From RPQK01 sp041946865 (GTDB taxonomy: Bacteria; Acidobacteriota; UBA6911; RPQK01): a stretch of DNA of 16,028 bases. Below the pieces are notes generated by a model that was given only the letters and a program-made list of their open reading frames with translations, searched no databases and had not been told where the DNA came from. The DNA lies in contig JBHGBF010000144.1 of NCBI GenBank assembly GCA_041946865.1, positions 1 to 16,028 of the forward strand. The letters are read 5' to 3'. Both the position numbers and the translations under genes were made by a program. Shown here piece by piece: positions 1-8,600 of this stretch; positions within the stretch are counted from its first letter, which is position 1; each line of letters opens with the position of its first letter.

Positions 1-60
1 CCGACGCGCTGCCCGTCCGCCGACGGTCCGCAAAAAGCGCTGTGCTTGCGGGTCTGTGGG
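1..60 (+). repeat. Dispersed palindromic repeat, copy A (long version)
   Basis: This GC-rich block matches, with few mismatches, the reverse complement of 2335-2397 and more distantly 11219-11273 and 11324-11378. The shared ends are ccgacgcgct and gcttgcgg(g/c)tctgtggg. Inside are nested stems: an outer gcgct/agcgc pair and an inner ccgtc/gacgg-type pair, found only in copies A and B. It lies upstream of the MBL hydrolase gene and may begin before the window, so its left end is unknown. It resembles a REP or BIME-type intergenic repeat. No coding potential is supported. Confidence 0.75.
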
Positions 61-163
61 ACGTCGCAGCGCCGTTCGGCGTTGGGCCCTTTTCCATCAG
101 CGCGAGGCTGGCGCCTTCTCATCCTCCCTGTGACCGCAACTGGCAACCGGCAAACGGTCTCGT

Positions 164-169
164 TACAAT
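164..169 (+). promoter_or_regulatory. Candidate -10 box (TACAAT) for a leaderless MBL gene
   Basis: TACAAT ends six bases before the ATG at 176, so transcription would start at or next to the start codon. No Shine-Dalgarno sequence lies between. A possible -35 (tggcaa, 141-146, spacing 17) matches only three of six consensus bases. The same arrangement recurs at other genes in this window. Confidence 0.45.
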
Positions 170-175
170 CATCGC

Positions 176-811
176 ATGCCTGAGGCGATCATTTTTGACC
201 GTGCGGTTGAACCATTCCTGAAAAATGGCTACATCGTTGTTTGTCCGGAAACCAAGGAGGCAGTGTACATCGACCCCGGCGACGAGGCGCCGGAACTGCT
301 GGGGCAGGTGAAGACGCAGAATATCCGTGTGACTGCCGTTGCCAACACGCACGGGCATCTCGACCATATCTCCGGGGTGAGGGCCGTCAAGGAGAAGTTT
401 CAGGCCCCGATCTATCTGCACCCCGACGATAAAGAGATCTACAATCGCCTCAGCCAGCAAGCGGCCTGGTTTGGCCTGAACTATCCTCCGGCGCCGCCGA
501 TTGATCGGTTCTACACAGACGGGGATCTGCTCCGGGTCGGAACGCTGGAATTCCGGGTGCACCACACCCCCGGTCATTCGCCGGGCGGGGTCTGCCTGGA
601 GCTCGGCCAGCACGTCTTTTGCGGAGACTTGATTTTCCGGGATTCGATCGGCCGAACGGACCTTCCCGGTGGTTCGTATGAGACTCTGATCCGCAGCATT
701 CGCGACAAACTTCTCCCCCTGGGGGACGAGAAAATCCTTCACTGCGGGCATGGACCGGAGACAACGATAGGCCGTGAACGGAGAGAGAATCCGTTTCTGA
801 ACCAGTTCTAA
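176..811 (+). CDS. MBL-fold metallo-hydrolase (glyoxalase II-like)
   Basis: This is a 211-residue metallo-beta-lactamase-fold hydrolase of the compact glyoxalase II/YcbL type. The metal-binding set is complete: HGHLDH at residues 59-64, His134 in TPGHSPGG, Asp151 in FCGDLIF and His192 in CGHGPET. This predicts a dinuclear zinc or iron site. The GRTDLPGG stretch near residues 159-166 is typical of this short subfamily. There is no signal peptide, so it is probably cytosolic. Family members hydrolyse thioesters such as S-lactoylglutathione, but the long C-terminal glutathione-binding domain of true glyoxalase II is absent, so the substrate is open. The ATG at 176 has no Shine-Dalgarno sequence but follows a TACAAT box by six bases. 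The gene converges on the winged-helix gene with a 10-base gap. Family assignment is secure; substrate is not. Confidence 0.92.
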   Translation: MPEAIIFDRAVEPFLKNGYIVVCPETKEAVYIDPGDEAPELLGQVKTQNIRVTAVANTHGHLDHISGVRAVKEKFQAPIYLHPDDKEIYNRLSQQAAWFGLNYPPAPPIDRFYTDGDLLRVGTLEFRVHHTPGHSPGGVCLELGQHVFCGDLIFRDSIGRTDLPGGSYETLIRSIRDKLLPLGDEKILHCGHGPETTIGRERRENPFLNQF

Positions 812-821
812 ACGAACGGGC

Positions 822-1133
822 TCAGCGAACGCACTTCCAGCGGTAGCCCTGGCCCCTGACGGTCTGAAGAGCCTTGGCGGCTCGCCCCAGTTTTCGCCTC
901 AAGCGCTGGATGTGGGTGTTGACCGTCGTCGGCTTTCCAGTGAACGACTCCCCCCACACCTTCAAGATCAGCTCCTGCCTGCTGACCGTTTCCCCTTGGT
1001 TGGAGACAAGGCAAGCCAGAATCGAGCATTCGGTGACCGTCAGGCTGATTTCCTTTTTTCCCACGACCGCCTGGCAACGTTCCAGGCTGATAGTGAGGTT
1101 CCCATCGGTTACCAACTCCCCCCCTCGGTTCAC
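822..1133 (-). CDS. Stand-alone OmpR/PhoB-type winged-helix DNA-binding protein
   Basis: The 103-residue product is essentially one Trans_reg_C (OmpR/PhoB) winged-helix domain. The recognition helix is about residues 69-82 (TTVNTHIQRLRRKL) and the wing ends in the characteristic VRGQGYRW at 92-99. No receiver domain or phospho-acceptor Asp is encoded, and there is no room upstream for one, so it is either an orphan effector domain or the remnant of a larger regulator. The predicted start is GTG at 1133, eight bases after a TATAGT box on this strand. A TTG at codon 7 behind a GAGG-rich stretch is an alternative that would still leave the domain whole. It is divergent to the dehydrogenase gene, which suggests, without proving, that it controls that promoter. 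Confidence 0.85.
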   Translation of the reverse strand: MNRGGELVTDGNLTISLERCQAVVGKKEISLTVTECSILACLVSNQGETVSRQELILKVWGESFTGKPTTVNTHIQRLRRKLGRAAKALQTVRGQGYRWKCVR

Positions 1134-1141
1134 GGCCTGTA

Positions 1142-1147
1142 ACTATA
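1142..1147 (-). promoter_or_regulatory. Candidate -10 box (TATAGT) for the winged-helix gene
   Basis: On the minus strand TATAGT ends eight bases before the GTG start at 1133. This would give a leaderless or nearly leaderless transcript. No convincing -35 was identified. Confidence 0.4.
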
Positions 1148-1168
1148 GTCCGAAAAGACCGTTAGGAG

Positions 1169-1185
1169 CCAGCGAATTACGCTGG
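1169..1185 (+). promoter_or_regulatory. Perfect inverted repeat, candidate operator in the divergent promoter region
   Basis: The sequence ccagcg-aatta-cgctgg is a perfect 6-5-6 palindrome. It abuts the TAATAT box at 1186-1191 and would occupy the spacer upstream of it, where a bound protein would block the dehydrogenase promoter. Its AT loop and lack of a T tract make a terminator unlikely. The neighbouring winged-helix protein is an obvious candidate ligand, but OmpR-type domains usually prefer direct repeats, so another regulator is possible. Confidence 0.45.
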
Positions 1186-1191
1186 TAATAT
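1186..1191 (+). promoter_or_regulatory. Candidate -10 box (TAATAT) for the dehydrogenase gene
   Basis: TAATAT matches the consensus at four of six positions and would start transcription near 1198, about 12 bases before the ATG at 1210. Unlike the leaderless candidates, this leader contains a GGAG ribosome-binding site at 1202-1205. The -35 is weak (ttagga, 1162-1167, spacing 18). Confidence 0.4.
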
Positions 1192-1209
1192 GAAGTTTTA
1201 CGGAGCGCT

Positions 1210-2271
1210 ATGAACAACAGCATGTGGGCGGCGCGACTGCACGGGCCGCGTGATATCAGAATCGAAAAAGTGGCCGCTCCTCCGGCGCCGGGACGGGGCC
1301 AGGCGCTGGTAAAGGTCGAGGCGACCGGCATCTGCGGCTCTGACCTTCACACTTACCTGGACGCCCGAATCGGCGATATCCAACTCCAGTCTCCGCTGGT
1401 GCTCGGGCACGAGTTTGCCGGCGCGGTCGTCGCCGCTGGCGCCGATGCGCGAGACGGCACCGATGACCCGCTCGAAACGGGGCAACGTGTGGCCGTAGAT
1501 CCGGCGACTCCTTGCCACCGCTGTGACCTCTGCGAAAAAGGCCACCCGAACCTCTGTCGCCGCCTTCATTTCTGCGGCTTATGGCCGGATGACGGTTCGC
1601 TTCGAGAATACATTCTGACGCCTGCCCGAACTTGTATCCCGCTGCCGGCCGGCCTCACTTTCGAAGAAGGCGCCCTTCTTGAGCCGCTCGGGGTGGCGAT
1701 CCATGCCGTCAGCCTGGCTCACCTCGGCGTGGAGCAGAGCGTGGCCGTGCTCGGGGCCGGGCCCATCGGCCTGCTGATCCTCAAAGTGGCGCTTCTCTCC
1801 GGAGCGCATCCGATCATCGTGACCGATCGGTTCGCCTGGAGGCTGGACCGGGCCCGCCGATTCGGTGCGGATCACGTTGTCCACATCGAGGAAAAGAACC
1901 CGGTCGAAGCCGTCATGGACTTGACGCGCGGGCGAGGCGTGGACGTGGTCTTTGAGGCCGCCTGGGGAGGCGCCGCAGCGGAAGCCGCCATCGAGATCGC
2001 CGGCCTGGGAGGGCGGATCGTCATGGTCGGGATTCCAGCTGAGAGCAAGCTCCAGCTTCCCGCCGCGCCTGCTCGCCGAAAAGGCCTGACCGTCCGATTC
2101 TCGCGACGGATGAAACACACTTACTCCCGGGCCATACCGCTCGTTACGTCGGGCAGAGTCCGAGTCGGCGATCTGATCAGCCACCGCTTCCCGCTCACCG
2201 AAGCCGACAAAGCCTTCGCCCTGAACGCGGCCTACGAGGATGGGGTGGTGAAGGTTGTGGTCGGCGCCTGA
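1210..2271 (+). CDS. Zinc-dependent medium-chain alcohol/polyol dehydrogenase
   Basis: This 353-residue protein is a full-length medium-chain dehydrogenase/reductase of the threonine/sorbitol dehydrogenase type. Catalytic zinc ligands are Cys42 (GICGSD), His67-Glu68 (LGHEFAG) and probably Glu158 in LLEPLGVA. A structural zinc site is formed by Cys102, Cys105, Cys108 and Cys116. The Rossmann motif GAGPIG starts at Gly182, and an acidic residue (Asp206) follows the second beta strand, which favours NAD(H) over NADP(H). The likely reaction is oxidation of a secondary alcohol or polyol; the exact substrate cannot be read from the sequence. Near residues 79-88 is a slightly longer loop than in many relatives. 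The ATG at 1210 has GGAG four bases upstream. It is divergent from the winged-helix gene. Confidence 0.93.
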   Translation: MNNSMWAARLHGPRDIRIEKVAAPPAPGRGQALVKVEATGICGSDLHTYLDARIGDIQLQSPLVLGHEFAGAVVAAGADARDGTDDPLETGQRVAVDPATPCHRCDLCEKGHPNLCRRLHFCGLWPDDGSLREYILTPARTCIPLPAGLTFEEGALLEPLGVAIHAVSLAHLGVEQSVAVLGAGPIGLLILKVALLSGAHPIIVTDRFAWRLDRARRFGADHVVHIEEKNPVEAVMDLTRGRGVDVVFEAAWGGAAAEAAIEIAGLGGRIVMVGIPAESKLQLPAAPARRKGLTVRFSRRMKHTYSRAIPLVTSGRVRVGDLISHRFPLTEADKAFALNAAYEDGVVKVVVGA

Positions 2272-2334
2272 GGGGCGTCCCCTGTGAACTGGACTTATCC
2301 GTATTTCTGGACCCCGTTACCCTTTTCCGCCTGT

Positions 2335-2397
2335 GGCAGAGCCGCAAGCGCAGCGCTTTTTGCGGACCGTCAGCGGACGGGGAGCGCGTCGGGTGCG
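2335..2397 (-). repeat. Dispersed palindromic repeat, copy B (long version)
   Basis: Read on the minus strand, this block matches copy A at 1-60 almost base for base. It shares the outer gcgct/agcgc pair and an inner ccgtc-cgct-gacgg hairpin. It fills much of the 132-base gap between the dehydrogenase stop and the TetR start and ends seven bases before that ATG. Any extended TetR reading frame beginning at 2284 would simply translate the repeat, which argues for the later start. Confidence 0.78.
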
Positions 2398-2403
2398 GTA
2401 GGT

Positions 2404-3006
2404 ATGGAGCACCTGGAGCAGCACCTTGGTGGGCGGGAGACGATCCGCGCCGTGGCCATGACTCTTTTTGCCGAGAAAGGGTTTGCGGCCACGACCACCC
2501 GCGAGATCTGTGAGAAAGCAAGAGTAACCAAACCGGTGCTTTACTACCACTTCGGCAACAAAGAGCGGCTTTACACCGGCATTGTCTTCGATGCTTTTCG
2601 GGAATATGTGAAGGAGCTTGACCAGGCTGCTTCAGGGGATGGGTCGTGTGAGGAGAAGTTTGCGAAGGTCATTAGCGCCATCTTTCACTTCTGTCAATGC
2701 CACCCGGACCCCACGCGGATGGTGTTCCGCATGGCTCTCGCGCCTGAGAAGGAATCGCCGGCGGTGGATTATTTGCATATGGCGGAGGCTGATGAGCGCT
2801 TGTTGGCCCGCATTGCCCAAGCCGGTGTGGATACAGGTGAAATCGGCTGCGACGCGGCGGAGTTGGCATGCGCGCTGATCGGCGCCGCCCGGTTCTATCT
2901 GATGAGTTTTCTCGTAACCGGCCAGCCGCCCTTGACCGCAGATCTGGCGTCCCGCGTGGTACGCCTCCTCCTGCACGGCGCCGGAGCATCTCGCCCCAAT
3001 CGGTAG
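2404..3006 (+). CDS. TetR/AcrR-family transcriptional regulator of the efflux operon
   Basis: From the ATG at 2404 this is a 200-residue TetR-family protein of normal length. The N-terminal DNA-binding domain covers about residues 11-57 and its helix-turn-helix spans about residues 32-51, ending in the typical VLYYHFGNKERLY. The C-terminal half is a helical ligand-binding and dimerisation domain with little recognisable sequence signature. An in-frame ATG at 2284 would add 40 residues, mostly translated from the repeat at 2335-2397, so it is rejected. The ribosome-binding site at 2404 is weak (taggt). Its stop lies eight bases before the TolC-like gene. By analogy with acrR and similar local regulators it probably represses its own operon and responds to a pump substrate. 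No clear palindromic operator was seen outside the repeat. Confidence 0.9.
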   Translation: MEHLEQHLGGRETIRAVAMTLFAEKGFAATTTREICEKARVTKPVLYYHFGNKERLYTGIVFDAFREYVKELDQAASGDGSCEEKFAKVISAIFHFCQCHPDPTRMVFRMALAPEKESPAVDYLHMAEADERLLARIAQAGVDTGEIGCDAAELACALIGAARFYLMSFLVTGQPPLTADLASRVVRLLLHGAGASRPNR

Positions 3007-3008
3007 GA
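3004..3008 (+). promoter_or_regulatory. Ribosome-binding site that fixes the TolC-like start
   Basis: TAGGA overlaps the TetR stop codon and sits six bases before the ATG at 3015. This supports that start over an in-frame upstream ATG at 2868, which lies deep inside the TetR gene and would not begin with a signal peptide. Confidence 0.5.
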
Positions 3009-3014
3009 TTTTCT

Positions 3015-4388
3015 ATGCTCAGACAATTCGAATTTCTTTCAGTGGTAGTGCTTTTTCTGGTCAGCGCGGGCTGGGCGCAGTCTTCTGCCGGCGGTGGGCC
3101 CGAGACGCTGACCCTCGACCAGGCCATTGCCTTGGCTCTGGAGCGCAACCCGCAAGTGCTTTCTTCACGAGCCCGGACCGACATTCTGCAGGGCCAGATC
3201 AAGCAGGTCAAATCCCAGGCGTTTCCTGCCATCACCATGCAGTCTTCGGCCCTGCGCTGGCGCGATCCAGGCCTCCTGAACTCCCCAACCGTGGAGGATT
3301 TTCTCCCTCCTGGTTTTGAGTTGCGCGCCAGCGCATCGAACCTCTTCGGCTATGAGGTGACTGTCGCCCAGCCTCTCTACACGGCCGGCAAAGTAGGGAC
3401 TGCCCTGCAACTGGCCAAGCTCGAACGTGAAGGCGTGGGGATTGACGTCACAAAAACTGAGCAGGACATCAAGATCCAGGTGGTGCGCGCCTTTTACGGC
3501 TTGCTCCTGGCCGAGAGGCAGCTGGAAATCGTTCAAGACACGGTCAAACAGCGCGAGCGCCACCTGGCGATGGCCAGGACCCGGTACCAGGGCGGAGTGG
3601 CAACCGAGGTGGATGTCCTCCGGTCCGAGGTCAGCCTGGCCAACGCCCAGCCTGACCTGCTTCGCGCTCAAAATGGAATCCGGTACGCCCGTTCGGTTCT
3701 GAATCATCTGCTCGCCAGGAAGACCGACTTCCCGACCAAGGCGGCGGGGGAGCTTCGCTTTCAAAAACTGGAGCCACCCGCTCTGGAGCGGATCGTGAGC
3801 GCGGCTTTTTCGGGCAGACCGGAGCTGCAGCGGCTGCGCTTGAACGAAAAGGAAGCCGAAGCCCAAAGAAAACTGGCGAACGCCGAAAGCCGGCTACGCG
3901 TCGATTTGAATGCCGGGTATGGTTTCTCCACGCGCCTGTTGTCGAATCTGGTTGATCCCAACTTCACGCGCTGGTCGCTTGCGGTCAACGTCAGTCTCCC
4001 GCTTTTCGACGGCCACCGGCGGGAGGGTATGGTCGAGCAAGCGATCGCCAATGAGCGAATCGCCAGACTGGCCCGATCGGAGACCGAAGACACCATCCAT
4101 TTGCAAGCTCAGACTGCCGTCGACGAGCTGAAAAGAGCCGACCAGACGGTGGAGGCCGCCCAGGCGAGCGTCAAGGAAGCCGAGCGCGTGCTGCAACTGA
4201 TGGAGCAGAACTACCGCTACGGCGCGGCCACGACCCTGGATGTCCAGGATGCTCAGACAGCCGTATCCCTCGCGCGCATGAACCTGTTTCAGAGTCTTTT
4301 TGACCATACTGTAGCCTGCGCCCAGCTTCGATACGTCATGGGCTTGGATCCATTGGAGAAAAACGATGTTCAGCAAGTTAATCCGTAG
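3015..4388 (+). CDS. TolC-family outer-membrane efflux protein
   Basis: The start at 3015 gives a 457-residue precursor with a classic signal peptide: hydrophobic residues about 8-20, with probable cleavage after Ala21 (GWA-QS). The mature part has the two repeated outer-membrane-efflux domains of TolC/OprM proteins. The first opens with LTLDQAIALALERNP, and both halves contain long amphipathic helices with ARTRYQGGVATEVDVL and QNYRYGAATTLDVQDA, the paired motif of the family. It should trimerise to form the outer-membrane channel and periplasmic tunnel of the exporter. There is no lipobox Cys, so it is TolC-like rather than an OprM-type lipoprotein. It lies between the TetR gene (8-base gap) and the adaptor gene (23-base overlap), clearly in one operon. 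Confidence 0.94.
   Translation: MLRQFEFLSVVVLFLVSAGWAQSSAGGGPETLTLDQAIALALERNPQVLSSRARTDILQGQIKQVKSQAFPAITMQSSALRWRDPGLLNSPTVEDFLPPGFELRASASNLFGYEVTVAQPLYTAGKVGTALQLAKLEREGVGIDVTKTEQDIKIQVVRAFYGLLLAERQLEIVQDTVKQRERHLAMARTRYQGGVATEVDVLRSEVSLANAQPDLLRAQNGIRYARSVLNHLLARKTDFPTKAAGELRFQKLEPPALERIVSAAFSGRPELQRLRLNEKEAEAQRKLANAESRLRVDLNAGYGFSTRLLSNLVDPNFTRWSLAVNVSLPLFDGHRREGMVEQAIANERIARLARSETEDTIHLQAQTAVDELKRADQTVEAAQASVKEAERVLQLMEQNYRYGAATTLDVQDAQTAVSLARMNLFQSLFDHTVACAQLRYVMGLDPLEKNDVQQVNP
4355..4358 (+). promoter_or_regulatory. Ribosome-binding site for the adaptor gene inside the TolC-like gene
   Basis: GGAG lies seven bases before the ATG at 4366. The alternative in-frame ATG at 4444 has no comparable site. 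This favours the upstream start and translational coupling with the TolC-like gene. Confidence 0.5.
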
Positions 4389-5586
4389 TAAACGTAGCAG
4401 AAAAGCCGAATGCTCAGGCCCGGGAACCAAACGAATCGCGCGAATGGATCCGCCGTGTCATGAGAATCGTTCGTTGGCCTTATTGACGACCTTCCTGATC
4501 GCTGCTTTCTTCTTCTCGAGCTGCGCCCGGGAAGCGGTGAGCGCCAAGACCGAAGCGCCTCCGCCCCTGCCGGTTCGGACGGTCAGGCTTCAGGCCAAAC
4601 CGCTTGAACACCGCGTCGAGGTAACCGGAACGCTGATTTCGACCGTCGCTGTCGACATCAAGACCGAGGTCCAGGGGCGGTTGATGAGTGTCACGAAGGA
4701 GGAGGGAGATTTCGTTCAGAACGGCGAACTCGTGGCCGTACAGAATGAAGAGAATCCAAAACTGGGGCTTCAGCAAGCCGAGGCCAACCTGGAGACCGCG
4801 ATCGCGGCTCTCGAGCGCGTCAAGGTGGTGGAAGAGCACGCCCGGATAGAGGACGAGCGCGCGAAGAACCTGCTGAAGTCCGGAGGCATCACGGACCGCG
4901 ATTTCCAGGCCGCCCAGATGGCTCTCAACGACGCGAAAGCGCAGCGCCGATTGGCCGAGGCCCAGATTGAACAGGCCCGCCAGGCGGTTGCCGTCGCGAG
5001 GAAACGCCTTGACGACTGTCGCGTTTACTCTCCGATCTCCGGTGAAATAGAGCGCAAATATCTGAATCAGGGCAGTTATGTCGATGGCGGCGCCGTGCTC
5101 TACCACGTGGTCGACAACCAGCGCCTGGAGCTCGAGATGTTTGTTTCCTCGAACGACCTGGGACAGCTGAAGGAGGGCCAGGTCGTCCGGTTCAGCGTTC
5201 CCTCCTATCCCGGCGAGGCTTTTGAAGGGCGCATCAAGACGATCAATCCTGCGGTACAGGCCGCCAGCCGCTCCATCTCGGTTCGCGCCAGCGTTCCGAA
5301 CCCGGCGCGCAAGCTCAAAGCCGGAATGTTCGCCCGGGGATGGATCGTGACCGGCATTCAAACGGAGGGCTACATGGTTCCCCCCAATGCGGTCTGGCGC
5401 AGGGCCAACCTGGCGCCTTTCGTGTTTGTCGTGGAACAGGGCACTGCGCACAAGCGGGAAGTAACGCTTGGCCTCGAACAGCCCGAGGGGATCGAGATCA
5501 CCCAGGGATTGAAACCGGGTGATGAGGTCGTGACCGAACAGTACATGGAACTGGCCGACGGTTCGCGCGTCGCGCCCCAGAGTTGA
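4366..5586 (+). CDS. RND efflux periplasmic adaptor (HlyD/AcrA family) lipoprotein
   Basis: This 406-residue membrane-fusion protein would link the inner-membrane RND pump to the outer-membrane channel. After a hydrophobic segment (about residues 37-50) comes FSSC with Cys53, a plausible though non-canonical lipobox. Then follow a beta-barrel strand, the first half of a biotinyl/lipoyl domain (VDIKTEVQGRLMSV, EGDFVQNGELV), a helical hairpin rich in Ala, Glu, Gln and Arg, the second lipoyl half (VYSPISGEIERKYLNQGSYV) and the beta-barrel and membrane-proximal domains. The start is uncertain. The ATG at 4366 has a good ribosome-binding site but gives an unusually long basic leader before the signal segment; the ATG at 4444 gives a normal-length leader (26 residues shorter) but no ribosome-binding site. 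It lies 20 bases upstream of the pump gene. Confidence 0.93.
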   Translation: MFSKLIRSKRSRKAECSGPGTKRIARMDPPCHENRSLALLTTFLIAAFFFSSCAREAVSAKTEAPPPLPVRTVRLQAKPLEHRVEVTGTLISTVAVDIKTEVQGRLMSVTKEEGDFVQNGELVAVQNEENPKLGLQQAEANLETAIAALERVKVVEEHARIEDERAKNLLKSGGITDRDFQAAQMALNDAKAQRRLAEAQIEQARQAVAVARKRLDDCRVYSPISGEIERKYLNQGSYVDGGAVLYHVVDNQRLELEMFVSSNDLGQLKEGQVVRFSVPSYPGEAFEGRIKTINPAVQAASRSISVRASVPNPARKLKAGMFARGWIVTGIQTEGYMVPPNAVWRRANLAPFVFVVEQGTAHKREVTLGLEQPEGIEITQGLKPGDEVVTEQYMELADGSRVAPQS

Positions 5587-5606
5587 TGACTCATAGATAG
5601 GTCCTT

Positions 5607-8600
5607 ATGCTTCTATCGAACCTTTCCGTTCGTCAGCCGGTTTTCGCCACGATGATGGTCATCAGCCTCGTCGTGCTCGGGATCGTTTCCTACGGGGAGT
5701 TGAGTGTCGATTTCTTCCCGCAGATTGACATCCCGGTCATCAACATCACGACAGTCTATCCGGGAGTGGGTCCCGAAACCGTGGAAACCGAGGTCACCCG
5801 CCGGATCGAGGAGGCGGTTAACCCCATAGGCGGCATCAAGCATGTCGATTCGATCAGTACCGAGGGGTTGTCGTCGGTCACGGTCGAATTCCAGCTCGAG
5901 AAAAACCTGAACGTCGCGCTTCAGGAAGTCCAAAACAAGATCAACACAGTGAGAAGCCTGTTTCCGCGAGAAGTGGAGGAGCCGGTCCTGCAGCAGCTCC
6001 GGATCGAGGATCTGCCGATCATGACGATTGCGGTTCTCTCTTCCGAGCACGACGCCAAGACGCTCACGACCCTCGCGGAGAAGGTGCTGAAGCGACGTCT
6101 GGAGAACGTCTCGGGAGTCGGACAGGTCAGGCTGGTCGGCGCCTCTCGCCGTGAAGTTCAGGTCCTGCTCGACCGTCTGCAGTTGCAGGCTTACGGGTTG
6201 ACTTATGCCCAGGTCATGCAGTCGCTCCAGCGCGAGAATCTGGACATCCCGGCCGGCAAGCTCGAACAGGGCGCACGCGAGTCGCTCGTCAAGGTGGCGG
6301 GCCGAATGAAAGACCCGCGGGATTTCGCCAACATCATCGTGACCGAGAAGAACGGCTACCCCATCAGGCTTTCGGCTCTCGGACAGATCGCAGACGGTAT
6401 TGAGGAGCAGCGTTCGTTTGCACTGCTGGACGGCAAACCGGCCCTCGCTCTCGAAGTCCAGAAGCAGACAGGGGCAAACACGGTTGACGTTGCCGATCAC
6501 ATCAAGGAAACACTGGCGGTTCTCCAAGGGCAGATGCCGCCGGCCGTCGAGCTTCGCATCGTCCGGGACAACTCCGTGTTCATCGTCGATTCCGTGGAAG
6601 ACGTCCGTACCACCCTCATCCTGGGCGCCCTTCTCACCGTCCTGGTCGTGTTCACCTTCCTGAACAGCTGGCGGAGCACGGTCATCACCGGGCTGACTCT
6701 GCCGGTCGCCGTCATCAGCGCCTTCATCATCATGAAGGCGCTCGGCTTTACGCTCAATGTCATGACCCTCATGGGGCTTTCCCTTGCCATCGGCATGCTC
6801 ATCGATGACGCGATCGTCGTGCGGGAAAACATCGTCCGCCACATGGAGCACGGGAAGGACCACATGTCGGCAGCGATGGAGGCGACGACCGAAATCGGGC
6901 TCGCAGTCATGGCCACCACGTTTACGATTCTCGCCGTTTTTGTCCCGGTTGCCTTCATGGGCGGAATCGTCGGGCGGTTTTTCTACCAGTTCGGCATGAC
7001 AGTCGGTTTCGCGGTGCTGGTCTCCTTGTTCGTTTCCTTCACGCTTGACCCCATGCTTTCCTCCCGCTGGTACGACCCTGCGGTGGAAACTCACAACCGG
7101 CGCAGCTGGTTCGCCCGCTTGCTTCAGAAGATGAACGATTCGCTCAACTTGCTGCAGAAAGTGCTGGCCCGGACGCTCGGCTGGTCGCTGCGCCACCGCC
7201 TGATCGTGCTCGCCGTGGGTTTCGCCTGCATCGTCCTCAGCTTCAATCTGCTGGGAAAGATCGGCAGTGACTTCATGCCTGATTTTGACCGTGAAGAGCT
7301 GCAGGTGTCCTTCAAAGCTCCGTCAGGAACGACTCTCGCCGAGACGGCGGTGATCGCGCAGCGAATCCATCAGACGCTCAAGCGTTATCCGGAAGTGGCC
7401 TACACGGTTGTCACGATCGGAACCGGCACCAGCTCTGTCAACCAGGGATCGATTTACGTCAAACTCACTCCCAAGGACACCCGAGAGAGAACGGACATGG
7501 AATTGCGCAAGCTCATGCGGCTGGATTTCGACCGCTGGCCGAGTCTGCAGACCTCCGTCGAGGAGGCCGAGCAAATGGGGGACGCGCGACCGATCCAGAT
7601 CACCGTCCGCGGCACGGACTTGGATGAAATTACCCGGATCTCGCAGCTGGTGGTGAAGAACGTGGAACGGGTGCCCGGGGCGGTCGATGTCGACACCAGC
7701 CTGGATGAACCGCGCCCTGAGGTCCGAGTACGCCTGGATCGCAAGGCCGCTTCGGACCTGGGACTCGATCTCGGCACCGTGGCCGCAACCGTCCGCGGCC
7801 TGATTGCCGGCGAGGTGGTCTCGCAATATCAGGACGAGGATGGGGATGCCTTCGACGTCCGCTTGCGCGTCAGGCAGGAACAGCGGCGCTTGAAGGATGA
7901 CCTGGCGGATATCTACGTTCCGGTTATGGATTTCGGCGGGGCCATTGCCATGATGGGCGACCCGAACACGGCCACCTCCGTTCCGCTCTCACAAGTCGCA
8001 CAACTGGAAGAGTCCGAAGCGCCTTCCCTGATCAGGCGCCGTGACCTGATGCGCGAAGTGCGGGTTCGAGCTTCGACTCAGGATCGCGCGCTCGGAGACG
8101 TCATTGCGGACATCAAGGCGCTTAACGACAAGATCCAACTCCCCCCGGGTGTTTCCATCGGGTACACGGGGCAGTCCGAAGATCTGGCTGAGACGCTTTA
8201 CTACATGGGTCGGGCGCTCGTTCTCGCCATCGTTTTCATCTACGCCATCCTGGCTTCGCAGTTCCGCAGCTTCTTCCATCCGCTGGCGATCATGCTCTCG
8301 CTGCCGCTATCGCTGCTTGGCGTGGCGCTGGCCCTATGGGGCACGAACGGGACGCTCAACATCATGTCGGAGATCGGCTTGATCATGCTGATGGGGCTCG
8401 TCACCAAAAACGCGATCCTGCTCATCGACTATGCCAACCGCCAGCAACGGGAAGGAGAGACACGAACCAAGGCCTTGATCACCGCCGCGCGGGTCCGGCT
8501 GCGCCCAATCATCATGACCACGACCGCCATGATTTTCGGCATGCTGCCGCTGGCCTTCGAGATCGGTGCGGGATCAGAGATGCGAGCCCCCATGGCCCGC

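Noticed and set aside
2271..2283. Hairpin agggg-cgt-cccct just after the dehydrogenase stop, as an intrinsic terminator
   Set aside because: The stem is only five pairs and no T tract follows; it may be chance in GC-rich DNA.
2284..2403. N-terminal extension of the TetR protein from an upstream ATG
   Set aside because: Much of it would be translated from repeat copy B, and the TetR domain begins normally from 2404.
2868..3014. Upstream start for the TolC-like protein
   Set aside because: It overlaps the TetR gene by about 139 bases and would hide the clear signal peptide that begins at 3015.
4480..5451. Open frame of 323 codons antisense to the adaptor gene
   Set aside because: Composition is typical of a shadow frame, and it lies wholly within a well-supported gene.
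5613..7196. Long open frame (527 codons) antisense to the RND pump gene
   Set aside because: Its product is rich in Arg, Asp, His and Gly with no recognisable domain, as expected for a shadow of a GC-rich gene. The sense strand encodes an intact AcrB-type pump.
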